Source: Stenotrophomonas maltophilia
GTDB lineage: Bacteria > Pseudomonadota > Gammaproteobacteria > Xanthomonadales > Xanthomonadaceae
Reading direction: 5' to 3'
DNA: 64,000 nucleotides
NCBI GenBank assembly: GCA_002364755.1
Contig: DEZI01000028.1
Coordinates: forward strand, 1-64,000
Part shown: positions 36,757 to 45,294 of the stretch, piece by piece
Numbering within the stretch: position 1 is the stretch's first letter
Layout of the letters: each line of letters begins with the position of its first letter
The notes under the pieces: generated by a model
Database searches by the model: none
Seen by the model: only the letters and a program-made list of their open reading frames with translations
Told to the model about the DNA's origin: nothing
Program-made: the position numbers and the translations under genes

Positions 36757-36783
36757 GTAGAGTCGACTGTCAGTCGACTCTAC
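36757..36783. repeat. Fully symmetric SMAG palindrome (right border of the AT-richer pocket)
   Basis: GTAGAGTCGACTG (36757-36769), a central T, then CAGTCGACTCTAC. It is a perfect 27-nt palindrome with GTAG at both 5' ends, unlike the ordinary one-sided SMAG. It shares its GTCGACTG core with the pair at 34292-34377. Confidence 0.85.
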
Positions 36784-36857
36784 CCAGGCGATCCGACCCA
36801 GTTGATTCCACACCCCTGTCATGCGGCGATGACCGCCGTAGCTCGTATAGTCGGCCC

Positions 36858-38267
36858 ATGACCACCACCGCCCCAGCCGACCTCCCCGCCATCCTGCAGA
36901 CCCTGCGCAGCGCCTGGCAGGCCCAGCGCCCTTCGCTCGACCAGCGCGACGCGGACCTGCGACGCCTGCGCGACGCGCTGCAGGCACGCATGGATGAGAT
37001 GGCCCAGGCCATCGCCGAGGACTTCGGCCACCGCGCCCACGTCGAATCGAAGCTGGCCGATGGCATGAGCGTGCTGTCGGCCATCGACCACCTGCGCCGC
37101 CACCTGCGGCGCTGGTCGAAGCCCCAGCGGGTCTCGGCCGGCTGGAAGCTGTGGCCGGCGCGCGCGCAGCTGCGTCCGACGCCGCTCGGCGTGGTCGGGG
37201 TGATCGCACCCTGGAACTACCCGGTCACGCTGGCACTTGTGCCGCTGGTCACGGCCATCGCCGCGGGCAACCACGTGCTGCTGAAGCCCTCCGAACACAC
37301 CCCGCGCACCAGCGCGTTCCTGGCCGATCTGCTGGCCGGCGTGTTCCCGCCGGATCGGGTGGCCGTAGTGCAGGGCGGGGCGGACGTGGCCGCGGCGGTG
37401 TCCTCGCTGCCGCTGGACCATCTGCTGTTTACTGGCTCGACCGCGGTCGGCCGCAAGGTGATGGCCGCCGCGGCCGAGCATCTGGTGCCGCTGACCCTGG
37501 AGCTGGGTGGCAAATCCCCGGCGATTGTCTGCCGCGACTTCCCGCTGGACACCGCCGCCGCGCGGCTGGCCACCGGCAAGTGGTTCAACGCTGGCCAGAC
37601 CTGCATCGCGCCGGACTACGTGCTGATCGACACGGTGCGCCAGCGTGAGTTCGTGCAGGCGCTGCAGCAGCAGGTGCGCGAGCGCTATGGCGATTTCAGC
37701 GATGCCGGCGATTACACGCGCATCATCAACGAGGGCCAGTACCAGCGCCTGCAGGGTTATCTGGCGCAGGCGCGCGAGCGCGGCGTGCCGGTGATCCCGC
37801 TGGCGCAGGTGGACGCGGCGCGCGCCGACCGCGAGCGCCTGCTGGTGCCGACCGTGGTGCTGGACCCACCGGACAACCTGGACCTGATGCGCGAGGAAAT
37901 CTTCGGGCCGATCCTGCCGGTGCGGGCCTACCCCAACCTGGAAGCCGCGCTGGCCGATGTACTGGCGCGCGACCGGCCGCTGGCGCTGTATCCCTTCAGC
38001 CATGACACGGCCACGGTGGAGCGCATCCTTGGCCAGGTGGTGGCCGGCGGGGTGACGGTCAACGACACGCTGCTGCACTTCGCCGCCGACGGCCTGCCGT
38101 TTGGCGGGGTGGGGGCCAGCGGCATGGGCGCGTACCACGGCCGGGCTGGCTTCGATGCCATGAGCAAGCGGCTGCCGGTGCTCTGGCAGTCGCGCTGGGC
38201 GGCCAGTGACCGGCTGCGGCCGCCGTATTCGAAGATTGCGGGGTTGTTGAAGCTGCTGGTTCGGTGA
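36858..38267 (+). CDS. Aldehyde dehydrogenase, coniferyl-aldehyde-dehydrogenase-like
   Basis: The 469-residue NAD(P)-dependent enzyme oxidises an aldehyde to the acid. The active site is complete: Asn in PWNYP, Glu in LELGGKSP and the nucleophilic Cys in NAGQTCIAPDYV. The sequence around TPLGVVGVIAPWNYPV and the C-terminal GGVTVNDTLLHFAADGLPFGG follow the class-3-like group that includes coniferyl aldehyde dehydrogenase. The C-terminus is hydrophobic and basic (SKIAGLLKLLVR), suggesting membrane association. The real substrate is not shown by context. The start at 36858 removes an upstream part that would lie in a SMAG repeat. Confidence 0.88.
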   Translation: MTTTAPADLPAILQTLRSAWQAQRPSLDQRDADLRRLRDALQARMDEMAQAIAEDFGHRAHVESKLADGMSVLSAIDHLRRHLRRWSKPQRVSAGWKLWPARAQLRPTPLGVVGVIAPWNYPVTLALVPLVTAIAAGNHVLLKPSEHTPRTSAFLADLLAGVFPPDRVAVVQGGADVAAAVSSLPLDHLLFTGSTAVGRKVMAAAAEHLVPLTLELGGKSPAIVCRDFPLDTAAARLATGKWFNAGQTCIAPDYVLIDTVRQREFVQALQQQVRERYGDFSDAGDYTRIINEGQYQRLQGYLAQARERGVPVIPLAQVDAARADRERLLVPTVVLDPPDNLDLMREEIFGPILPVRAYPNLEAALADVLARDRPLALYPFSHDTATVERILGQVVAGGVTVNDTLLHFAADGLPFGGVGASGMGAYHGRAGFDAMSKRLPVLWQSRWAASDRLRPPYSKIAGLLKLLVR

Positions 38268-38268
38268 A

Positions 38269-38337
38269 GCCACGCATGGCGTGGCTCTACTGACGGGATC
38301 TGCTCTGGTGGGCGCCAACCAAGGTTGGCGTCTACCA
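38269..38337. repeat. Two SMAG REPs in direct orientation
   Basis: AGCCACGC-AT-GGCGTGGCT ends in CTAC at 38291; GCGCCAACC-AA-GGTTGGCG ends in CTAC at 38336. Both resemble the elements at 87-135. Confidence 0.8.
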
Positions 38338-38362
38338 AAGCAGGGGCGGGTAGAATGGCCGC

Positions 38363-39130
38363 ATGAAAATCGCCTCGTGGAACGTCAATTCGCTCAATGT
38401 CCGCCTGCCGCACCTGGAGCAGTGGCTCAAGGATTTCGGCCCGGATATCGTCGGTATCCAGGAAACCAAGCTGGAGGACCACAAGTTCCCCGATTCGGCG
38501 CTGATCGCCGCGGGCTACCGCAGCGTGTTCGCCGGCCAGAAGACCTACAACGGCGTGGCGCTGCTGTCGCGAGATCCGGCGCAGGACGTGCAGATCGGCA
38601 TCCCCGGCTTCGAGGACGAGCAGAAGCGCGTCATCGCCGGTACCTTCGGCGACCTGCGTGTGATCAACCTGTACGTGGTGAACGGCCAGGACGTCGGCAC
38701 CGACAAGTACGAGTACAAGCTGCGCTGGCTGGAAGCGGTGCATGCCTGGATCGCGCAGGAACTGCAGCGCCATCCCAAGCTGATCGTGATGGGCGACTTC
38801 AACATCGCCCCGGACGTACGCGACGTGCACGACCCCGAGGTCTGGAACGAGAACCACATCCTGACCTCCACCGCCGAGCGCGGTGCGCTGCAGAAGCTGC
38901 TGCAGCTCGGCCTGCATGATGCGTTCCGCCTGCACAACGACGAGGCCGGCGTGTTCAGCTGGTGGGATTACCGCGCCGCCGGCTTCCGCCGGAACCTCGG
39001 CCTGCGCATCGACCTGACCCTGGTCTCCGATGCGCTGAAGGCCAGTGCGGCGGCCTCGGGCATCGACCGCGAGCCGCGCACCTGGGAGCGCCCCAGCGAC
39101 CATGCGCCGGCGTGGGTCGAGATCGGTTGA
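38363..39130 (+). CDS. xthA: Exodeoxyribonuclease III
   Basis: The 255-residue enzyme cleaves abasic sites and removes 3' blocking groups in base-excision repair. MKIASWNVNSLNVRLPHL, IQETKLED (catalytic Glu34), MGDFNIAP and PSDHAPAWVEI match the family, with the catalytic Asp-His pair in the last block. Length is normal. It stands alone between SMAG repeats, so it is probably monocistronic. Confidence 0.96.
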   Translation: MKIASWNVNSLNVRLPHLEQWLKDFGPDIVGIQETKLEDHKFPDSALIAAGYRSVFAGQKTYNGVALLSRDPAQDVQIGIPGFEDEQKRVIAGTFGDLRVINLYVVNGQDVGTDKYEYKLRWLEAVHAWIAQELQRHPKLIVMGDFNIAPDVRDVHDPEVWNENHILTSTAERGALQKLLQLGLHDAFRLHNDEAGVFSWWDYRAAGFRRNLGLRIDLTLVSDALKASAAASGIDREPRTWERPSDHAPAWVEIG

Positions 39131-39134
39131 AGCG

Positions 39135-39201
39135 GTAGCGTCGGGCCATGCCCGGCGAGCGCAGCGGCGGCAGGGAAACGCCGGGCATGGCCCGGCGCTA
39201 C
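39135..39201. repeat. Inverted pair of SMAG REPs
   Basis: The left copy begins GTAGCGTCGGGCCATGCCC; the right copy ends CGGCGCTAC. They fill the gap between the convergent xthA and the GlsB-type gene. Confidence 0.85.
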
Positions 39202-39209
39202 CCGGCAGT

Positions 39210-39461
39210 TCACCGTATGCTCTTGCGGGTGAACAGGTTGACGATGGCCAGCAGGATCACCGCGCCGATCAGCGAGAACAGGAACGTGCGCAGGGTGATG
39301 GCATCGTTGATGCCGCCGCCGAACAGGAAGCCGGCAATCAGCGCGCCGACGATGCCCACCACGACGTTGAGGATGATGCCCTGCTGGGCGTCGCGACGCA
39401 TGATGATGCTGGCCAGCCAGCCCACGATGCCGCCAACGATCAGCCAGATGATGATGCCCAT
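39210..39461 (-). CDS. GlsB/YeaQ/YmgE-family stress-response membrane protein
   Basis: The 83-residue protein has three hydrophobic segments (IIWLIVGGIVGWLASIIM, GIILNVVVGIVGALIAGFLF, LFSLIGAVILLAIVNLF) with Gly-rich motifs and a basic C-terminus, typical of transglycosylase-associated (YeaQ/YmgE) proteins induced by stress. The biochemical role is unknown. The start at 39461 begins the family-typical MGIIIWLIVGG; a very long upstream open frame crosses two genes on the other strand and is not real. It is divergent from the phosphopantetheinyl transferase gene. Confidence 0.88.
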   Translation of the reverse strand: MGIIIWLIVGGIVGWLASIIMRRDAQQGIILNVVVGIVGALIAGFLFGGGINDAITLRTFLFSLIGAVILLAIVNLFTRKSIR

Positions 39462-39551
39462 GAACGTGACCTCTGGAAGGGGAAGGGACGGGGACCAGTT
39501 GACCCGCAGTGCCGTGAAACCGTCGTGCAATCCCGTGACGGGCGCGTGCGG

Positions 39552-40151
39552 ATGAGCCTGCCAGCCACCCTCGACGGCCCCTGGCGCTTCGGCCCGGTGA
39601 CGGTCTGGCGCTGCCCGCATGTGCCCGGCCAGCGCGGTGAGCCGCAGGCCCGGCAGGTGCTGGCGCAGGCGCTGGGCGGCGAACCCGATGCCCTGCCGCT
39701 GGTGCGCGACGACAAGGGCCGGCCGGAGCTGGCCGGCGCGCTGGCCCACTACGGCACCGGCTGGAGCCACAGCGGCGAGGTGCTGCTGGTGGCGCTGGGC
39801 GAGGGCGTGCGGCTGGGCGTGGACCTGGAACTGCTGCGCCCGCGCCCGCGCCTGCTCGAGATCATCCAGCGCTTCTTCCACCCCGACGAAGTGACGTGGC
39901 TGCAAGGGCTGGCTGCCGACGAGCGCGAACACTGGTTCTTCCGCGTGTGGTGCGCCAAGGAAGCGCTGCTCAAGGCGCACGGCCAGGGCATCTCCTTCGG
40001 CCTGCATCGCCTGCAGCTGGCGCCCGGCGCCGATGGTGCCCTGCACCTGCGCTGGTGCGACGCCGAACTGGGCCAGGCCGAGCGCTGGCACCTGCACGAA
40101 TGGCAGGCCAGCGGCCAGTTCCGCGCGGCATTGGCCTGGTATCCGCATTGA
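39552..40151 (+). CDS. 4'-phosphopantetheinyl transferase
   Basis: The 199-residue enzyme would transfer phosphopantetheine from CoA to a carrier-protein serine. The magnesium-binding motif GVDLE (Asp91, Glu93) and WCAKEALLKAHGQG (Trp133, Lys136, Glu137, Lys141) are complete, placing it in the Sfp-type superfamily, short form. No polyketide, peptide synthetase or pigment gene is adjacent, so the partner carrier protein is elsewhere. The start at 39552 follows the long extension that overlaps the GlsB gene. rsmG starts 39 bp later on the same strand. Confidence 0.88.
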   Translation: MSLPATLDGPWRFGPVTVWRCPHVPGQRGEPQARQVLAQALGGEPDALPLVRDDKGRPELAGALAHYGTGWSHSGEVLLVALGEGVRLGVDLELLRPRPRLLEIIQRFFHPDEVTWLQGLAADEREHWFFRVWCAKEALLKAHGQGISFGLHRLQLAPGADGALHLRWCDAELGQAERWHLHEWQASGQFRAALAWYPH

Positions 40152-40190
40152 AGCGGCGAAGCGGCAGGCAAAACCGGCGATAATGACGGC

Positions 40191-40829
40191 ATGAGCGAAC
40201 ACGATCTTCCCGCCGGCGTGGTCTCCACGCTGGAACAGGGCCTGGCCAGCATGGGCCTGGCGGCCGCATTGGCGCCGCCGCTGCTGCGCTATCTGGCGCT
40301 GCTGCACCGCTGGAACGGCACCTACAACCTCACCGCCATCCGCGATCCGCAGGAAATGGTCACCCGCCACCTGCTCGATTCGCTGGCGATGCAGCCGTTC
40401 GTGGCCGATGGCAGCCTGGCCGATCTCGGTACCGGCCCCGGGCTGCCGGGCATCCCGCTGGCCATCGCCTGCCCGGGCCTGCAGGTCACCCTGGTGGAGA
40501 GCAACGGCAAGAAGGCGCGCTTCATGCGCGAAGCCGTGCGCCAGCTGGGCCTGACCAATGCGCGCGTGGCCGAATCGCGCGCCGAGGCGCTGGACGAGGC
40601 CGGCCGCTACGACCAGCTGACCGCACGCGCCATGGACACCCTGGCCGGCATCGTCCGCGTCGGTGGCCACCTGCTGCGCCCCGGTGGCGTGCTGCTGGCG
40701 ATGAAGGGCGTCTACCCGCATGACGAGATCGCGGTCCTGCCGGCAGGCTGGCAGGTGCGCGAGGTGACCCCGCTGAGCGTGCCCGGCCTGGCCGGCGAAC
40801 GCCATCTGGTCACCGTTACAGGCCCCTGA
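40191..40829 (+). CDS. rsmG: 16S rRNA (guanine527-N7)-methyltransferase
   Basis: The 212-residue SAM-dependent enzyme methylates G527 of 16S rRNA. The SAM-binding loop is DLGTGPGLPGIPLAI, and HRWNGTYNLTAIRDP and HLLDSL are family-typical. Known loss of rsmG gives low-level streptomycin resistance. Its position ahead of parA-parB is the conserved gidB-parAB arrangement, usually near the chromosome origin. Confidence 0.96.
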   Translation: MSEHDLPAGVVSTLEQGLASMGLAAALAPPLLRYLALLHRWNGTYNLTAIRDPQEMVTRHLLDSLAMQPFVADGSLADLGTGPGLPGIPLAIACPGLQVTLVESNGKKARFMREAVRQLGLTNARVAESRAEALDEAGRYDQLTARAMDTLAGIVRVGGHLLRPGGVLLAMKGVYPHDEIAVLPAGWQVREVTPLSVPGLAGERHLVTVTGP

Positions 40830-40876
40830 ACCCCGCCGCCAGCCCTTTGCGAAACAACGGGTTGGCGATCCATGAT

Positions 40877-40905
40877 TTCCGCACGGGGCCGGTTGTACGC
40901 ATAAT
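40877..40905 (+). promoter_or_regulatory. Weak candidate promoter of parAB
   Basis: CATAAT (40900-40905) is a good -10; TTCCGC lies 17 bp upstream as a poor -35. It is placed 37 bp before parA. Confidence 0.35.
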
Positions 40906-40941
40906 GACCGGTCCCAGCACACGTCGACGAGGCACACCCGC

Positions 40942-41739
40942 ATGGCCCGCATCATCGCCATCGCCAACCAGAAGGGTGGCGTCGGCAAGACCACGACCGC
41001 CGTCAACCTGGCCGCTTCCCTGGCCAACGCACCCAAGCGCGTGCTGTTGGTCGACCTGGATTCACAGGGCAACGCGACCATGGGCAGTGGCGTGGACAAG
41101 CGCGAGCTGGTCTCCTCCACCTACGATCTGCTGCTGGGCGAAGCCAAGGCAGCGGACGTGCGCGTGGCCACCGCCGAGGGCTACGACCTGCTGCCGGGCA
41201 ACATCGACCTGACCGCGGCCGAGATCCAGCTGATGGCGCAGGAAGAGCGCGAGCAGCGCCTGAAGCGCGCGCTGGCGCCGATCCGCGACGAATACGACTA
41301 CATCCTGATCGACTGCCCGCCGGCGCTGTCGCTGCTGACGCTCAACGCGCTGGCCGCCGCCGATTCGGTGCTGGTGCCCATGCAGTGCGAGTACTACGCA
41401 CTGGAGGGCCTGAGCGCGCTGGTGGAAACCATCGAAGCGCTGCGCACCAACCTCAACCCGGTGCTGGAGATCGAAGGCGTGCTGCGCACCATGTTCGACG
41501 TGCGCAACAACCTCGCCAACGCGGTGTCGGCCGAACTGACCGAGCACTTCGGTGACCGCGTGTTCCGCACCATCGTGCCGCGCAACGTGCGCCTGGCCGA
41601 GGCCCCCAGCCACGGCCAGAGCATCGTCGGCTACGACCGCGCCTCGCGCGGTGGCGTGGCCTACCTGGGCCTGGCCGGCGAGATCATCCGCCGCAACAAC
41701 GAACGCAACAAGGCCGCCAAGGCCGTGGAGACCGCCTGA
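40942..41739 (+). CDS. parA: Chromosome-partitioning ATPase ParA
   Basis: The 265-residue ParA/Soj protein uses ATP-dependent DNA binding to move ParB-bound origins. The deviant Walker A KGGVGKTTT follows the N-terminus MARIIAIANQ, and DYILIDCPPALSLLTLNAL is the Walker B region. The size without an N-terminal helix-turn-helix marks it as chromosomal rather than plasmid type I ParA. The stop overlaps the parB start by one base (TGATG). Confidence 0.97.
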   Translation: MARIIAIANQKGGVGKTTTAVNLAASLANAPKRVLLVDLDSQGNATMGSGVDKRELVSSTYDLLLGEAKAADVRVATAEGYDLLPGNIDLTAAEIQLMAQEEREQRLKRALAPIRDEYDYILIDCPPALSLLTLNALAAADSVLVPMQCEYYALEGLSALVETIEALRTNLNPVLEIEGVLRTMFDVRNNLANAVSAELTEHFGDRVFRTIVPRNVRLAEAPSHGQSIVGYDRASRGGVAYLGLAGEIIRRNNERNKAAKAVETA

Positions 41740-42659
41740 TGACCAGCAAGCCTGCAGCCAAGAAGCGAGGCCTCGGCCGCGGACTGGACGCCCTGCTGGG
41801 CCCCAAGGGCGCAGCCAGCCAGGTGCAGGCCACCACTGCGGTCATCGAGCCCCTGCCGGGTGAAGTGCTGCGCAAGCTGGCCGTGGGCCAGCTGCAGCCG
41901 GGCAAGTACCAGCCGCGCCGCGAGATGGACGAAGGCAAGCTCTCCGAGCTGGCCGACTCGATCAAGTCGCAGGGCGTGATCCAGCCGATCCTGGTGCGCC
42001 AGCTGCCGGCGGGCAACTACGAAATCGTCGCCGGTGAGCGCCGCTGGCGTGCATCGCAGCTGGCCGGGCTGGACGAAGTGCCGGTGGTGGTGCGCGAACT
42101 GGAAGACCGCACCGTCATCGCGATGGCGCTGATCGAGAACATCCAGCGCGAAGACCTCAACCCGCTGGAAGAAGCCGAAGCGCTGCAGCGCCTCATCAGC
42201 GAGTTCACCCTGACCCACGCCGAGGCCGCCGAAGCCGTCGGCCGCTCGCGCGCGGCGGTGTCCAACCTGCTGCGCCTGCTGGAGCTGCCGGTGGCCATCC
42301 GCCTGCTGCTGGAAACCCGCCGCCTGGAAATGGGCCACGCCCGCGCGCTGCTGACCCTGGCCCCGGAGCTGGCCGGCAAGCTGGCGCAGGAAGCGGCTGA
42401 TGAGGGCTGGTCCGTGCGCGAGGTCGAGCGCCGTGCGCAGGCCTTCGCCGCCGGCAAGGTGCCGAGCAACCGCCCGGTGGCCACGCCGAAGGTGCAGCAG
42501 GCCGACATCGCCTCGCTGGAAACCGAGCTGTCCGAATCGCTGGGCACCAAGGTGGCCATCAACCACGGCCGCGGCGGCAAGGGCAAGCTGATCATCCATT
42601 ACACCGATCTGGACACGCTGGACGGCGTGCTGGAAAAGCTGCGCACCCGCCAGGGTTGA
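41739..42659 (+). CDS. parB: Chromosome-partitioning protein ParB
   Basis: The 306-residue DNA-binding CTPase loads at parS sites. The N-terminus KKRGLGRGLDALLG contacts ParA, the CTP-binding motif is GERRWRAS (about 98-105) with ENIQRE, the helix-turn-helix includes LTHAEAAEAVGRSRAAVSN, and the C-terminal dimerisation domain closes the protein. No parS-like 16-mer was found in this window. Confidence 0.96.
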   Translation: MTSKPAAKKRGLGRGLDALLGPKGAASQVQATTAVIEPLPGEVLRKLAVGQLQPGKYQPRREMDEGKLSELADSIKSQGVIQPILVRQLPAGNYEIVAGERRWRASQLAGLDEVPVVVRELEDRTVIAMALIENIQREDLNPLEEAEALQRLISEFTLTHAEAAEAVGRSRAAVSNLLRLLELPVAIRLLLETRRLEMGHARALLTLAPELAGKLAQEAADEGWSVREVERRAQAFAAGKVPSNRPVATPKVQQADIASLETELSESLGTKVAINHGRGGKGKLIIHYTDLDTLDGVLEKLRTRQG

Positions 42660-42744
42660 GCGCGGCAGCGCTGCAGCAGCGCTCGGCAGGGAAACGCACA
42701 CGCCGCGGGACGGCTTCGTGCCGCGGCTCATCCAGGGAGCAGGA

Positions 42745-43470
42745 ATGAGCATGGACATCGACGACGTCAGCCCGGGCGGCAGCCCGATCCTGGTGCACAG
42801 CCGGGAAAAGGACTTCACCCCGGCCCAGGGTGAGTCGCACATCGAGGCCATCAGCGCGCACATCGAGCGCCACCTGGGGCCGATCTCGGGCGTATTCCAC
42901 GAAATCATCTCCGACCTCGTGCATATCGACGTGCACGTCGTGCCGGCCAGCGAGCCGTTTCCGTACCTGCGCCTTGTGACGTCGGGCATGAGCGACCTGC
43001 CGATGACCCTGCCCGAAGGTGCGCCCGGCCCGGCATACATGGAGCTGATGGTGACCCTGCCGGCCGATTGGCCGATCAGCGGTGATGCTTTTGAAGACGA
43101 GCGCAACTACTGGCCGGTGCGGTTGCTGAAAACGCTGGCACGGCTGCCGCACGAGTACGACACCTGGCTCGGCTTCGGCCACACCATTCCCAACGGCCAC
43201 CCGGCCGAGCCCTACGCCCCGGGCGTGGGTTTCGATGGCGCCATCGTGCTGCCGCCGGTCACCGCCCCCGAGGACTTCGGCACGCTGCAGCTGGACGATG
43301 GCAGGCGTATCACGTTCATGACCATCGTCCCGCTTTACCCGGAGGAGATGGACCTGAAGCTGAAGAAGGACGCCGAGGCCCTGCTGGATCGCTTCGATGC
43401 GAAGAACATCCAGGACGTGATCGTGCCGGGTCGGGTAAACGTCGCCAGAAAGCGCTTCGGCTTCTTCTGA
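42745..43470 (+). CDS. Suppressor-of-fused (SUFU) domain protein
   Basis: The 241-residue protein lacks a signal peptide. Its body (about 20-230) matches bacterial SUFU-domain proteins: DLVHIDVHVVPASEPFPYLRLVTSGMSDLPMT, then PAYMELMVTLPADWP and WLGFGHTIPNG. Bacterial members are often immunity proteins of polymorphic toxin systems, but many are orphans. No toxin gene is adjacent. GGGAGCAGGA just before the ATG at 42745 decides the start. It follows parB after 85 bp in the same direction and may be cotranscribed. Confidence 0.8.
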   Translation: MSMDIDDVSPGGSPILVHSREKDFTPAQGESHIEAISAHIERHLGPISGVFHEIISDLVHIDVHVVPASEPFPYLRLVTSGMSDLPMTLPEGAPGPAYMELMVTLPADWPISGDAFEDERNYWPVRLLKTLARLPHEYDTWLGFGHTIPNGHPAEPYAPGVGFDGAIVLPPVTAPEDFGTLQLDDGRRITFMTIVPLYPEEMDLKLKKDAEALLDRFDAKNIQDVIVPGRVNVARKRFGFF

Positions 43471-43515
43471 GACCGGTAACATCCACCGTCTGAACTTCGT
43501 TACAGAGTCCCTGCC

Positions 43516-44481
43516 ATGACCATCCTGCTCACCGGCGCTGCCGGCTTCATCGGTGCCTACACCGCCCGCGCGCTGCTGGAGGCCGGCCAGGCCGTGGTCG
43601 GCCTGGACAACTTCAACGACTACTACGACCCGCAGATCAAGCGCGATCGCGTGGCCGCGCTGTGCCCGGGCCTGGACCTGCGCACCCTGGACCTGACCGA
43701 CCAGCAGGGCCTGGCTGCGCTGTTCGATGAGGTGCAGCCCACCGCGGTGATCCACTTGGCCGCGCAGGCCGGCGTTCGTTATTCGCTGGAAAACCCGCAC
43801 GCCTACGTCGACAGCAACCTGACCGGCTTCGTCAACATGCTCGAGCTGTGCCGCCACCGCGGCGTGCAGCACCTGGTGTATGCCTCCAGCAGCTCGGTGT
43901 ATGGCGATTCGGCTACGCCGCCGTTCTCCGAGGACCAGCGCGTGGACCAGCCGCGCTCGCTGTATGCGGCCACGAAGGCGGCCAACGAGCTGATGGCCTA
44001 CACCTATGCGCAGCTGTACGGCCTGCATGCCACCGGCCTGCGCTTCTTCACCGTGTATGGCCCGTGGGGCCGGCCGGACATGGCGCCGCTGCTGTTCTCG
44101 CGCGCGGTGCTGGCCGGGCGTCCGATCGATGTGTTCAACGAAGGGCGCATGCAGCGCGATTTCACACATGTTTCCGACATCGTGTCGGGCATCCTCGGCG
44201 CCCTCGCGAACCCCAGCGCCGACGCGGTGCCGCACCGGGTGTTCAACCTCGGCAACCACACGCCGGTCGAGCTGGAGCGCTTCATCAGCGTGATCGAGCA
44301 GGCCGCCGGCCGCCCCGCGCAGAAGGTCTACAAGCCGATGCAGCCAGGCGACATGGTCCGCACGATGGCCGATACCCGGCGCGCCCATGACGCCTTCGGC
44401 TTTGATGCGGTCACTCCGATCGAGCAGGGCCTGCCGCCGGTAGTGCAGTGGTGTCGCGAATATTTTGGCGATCGCGCCTGA
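43516..44481 (+). CDS. NAD-dependent epimerase, probable UDP-glucuronate 4-epimerase
   Basis: The 321-residue extended short-chain dehydrogenase would interconvert UDP-GlcA and UDP-GalA. The NAD motif GAAGFIG is at 7-13, the catalytic Ser in SSSVYG and Tyr/Lys in YAATK. DNFNDYYDPQIKRDR near the N-terminus and FTVYGPWGRPDMA are characteristic of the CapI/LpsL UDP-glucuronate epimerase group rather than GalE. A polyprenyl-phosphate glycosyltransferase gene follows, which supports uronic acid transfer to lipid. Confidence 0.83.
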   Translation: MTILLTGAAGFIGAYTARALLEAGQAVVGLDNFNDYYDPQIKRDRVAALCPGLDLRTLDLTDQQGLAALFDEVQPTAVIHLAAQAGVRYSLENPHAYVDSNLTGFVNMLELCRHRGVQHLVYASSSSVYGDSATPPFSEDQRVDQPRSLYAATKAANELMAYTYAQLYGLHATGLRFFTVYGPWGRPDMAPLLFSRAVLAGRPIDVFNEGRMQRDFTHVSDIVSGILGALANPSADAVPHRVFNLGNHTPVELERFISVIEQAAGRPAQKVYKPMQPGDMVRTMADTRRAHDAFGFDAVTPIEQGLPPVVQWCREYFGDRA

Positions 44482-44571
44482 GGAGGTACCCTCACGCAGC
44501 CGGATTCATCTTCGGATAACCTCGGCTTCGGAGAATGCGCGGTCTTTGTATCCCTGCTGGCCGAGTGACCC

Positions 44572-45294
44572 ATGAGCCACCCCGAGCTTTCCGTTGTCGT
44601 CCCGGTGTTCAACGAGCGCGACAATGTCGCGCCCCTGGTCGGTGAGATCGTTGCCGCGCTGCGCGGCCATCTGCCGTTCGAGATCGTCTATGTGGACGAC
44701 AACTCGCGCGACGACAGCCTGGCCGTGCTGCAGGGCCTGAAGGCCAGCACCCCCGAGCTGCGTGTGCTGCACCATGTCAGCCAGAGCGGGCAGAGCACCG
44801 CCGTCCGCACCGGCGTGCGCAATGCCCGCGCGCCGTGGATCGCCACCCTCGACGGTGACGGCCAGAACGATCCGGCCGATATTCCGAAGCTGCTGGCCGC
44901 GCGGCAGTCGGCCGATGCGCAGGTAAAGCTGTTCGCTGGCTGGCGCGTCAACCGCCAGGATAGTGGCAGCAAGCGCTGGGCCAGCAAGTGGGCCAACGCG
45001 ATCCGCGCGCGCATGCTGCGCGACGATACCCCCGATACCGGCTGCGGCATCAAGCTGTTCGAGCGCGAGGCCTTCCTCGACCTGCCGTACTTCGACCACA
45101 TGCACCGCTACCTGCCGGCGCTGATGCAGCGCGCCGGCTGGAGGACGACCAGCGTGCCGGTCAACCACCGCCACCGCACCGCCGGCGTGTCCAAGTACAA
45201 CAACCTGGGCCGCGCCCTGGTCGGTATCCGCGACCTGCGCGGCGTGGCCTGGCTGATCACCCGCAGCAAGCGCACTGCGGTGGAGGAGCGTTGA
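44572..45294 (+). CDS. GT2 family glycosyltransferase, polyprenyl-phosphate type
   Basis: The 240-residue GT-A enzyme resembles dolichol-phosphate mannose synthases and RgtE/ArnC-like transferases that charge a polyprenyl phosphate. LSVVVPVFNERDNV begins the nucleotide fold, YVDDNSRDDS and DGDGQNDP (the DXD-like site) follow, and DTGCGIKLFER and VNHRHRTAGVSKYNN are typical of this subgroup. No membrane helix is predicted in the protein itself. It overlaps the next gene by one base, a small LAB_N membrane protein, which probably anchors or assists it. Confidence 0.85.
   Translation: MSHPELSVVVPVFNERDNVAPLVGEIVAALRGHLPFEIVYVDDNSRDDSLAVLQGLKASTPELRVLHHVSQSGQSTAVRTGVRNARAPWIATLDGDGQNDPADIPKLLAARQSADAQVKLFAGWRVNRQDSGSKRWASKWANAIRARMLRDDTPDTGCGIKLFEREAFLDLPYFDHMHRYLPALMQRAGWRTTSVPVNHRHRTAGVSKYNNLGRALVGIRDLRGVAWLITRSKRTAVEER

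Noticed and set aside
34242..36783. Insertion sequence or integrated element around the unknown secreted genes
   Set aside because: No transposase, integrase, terminal inverted repeats or tRNA target is visible; only REP palindromes flank the pocket.
40830..42744. parS site near parAB
   Set aside because: I looked for a TGTTTCACGTGAAACA- or TTCCACGTGGAA-like palindrome around parAB and did not see one.
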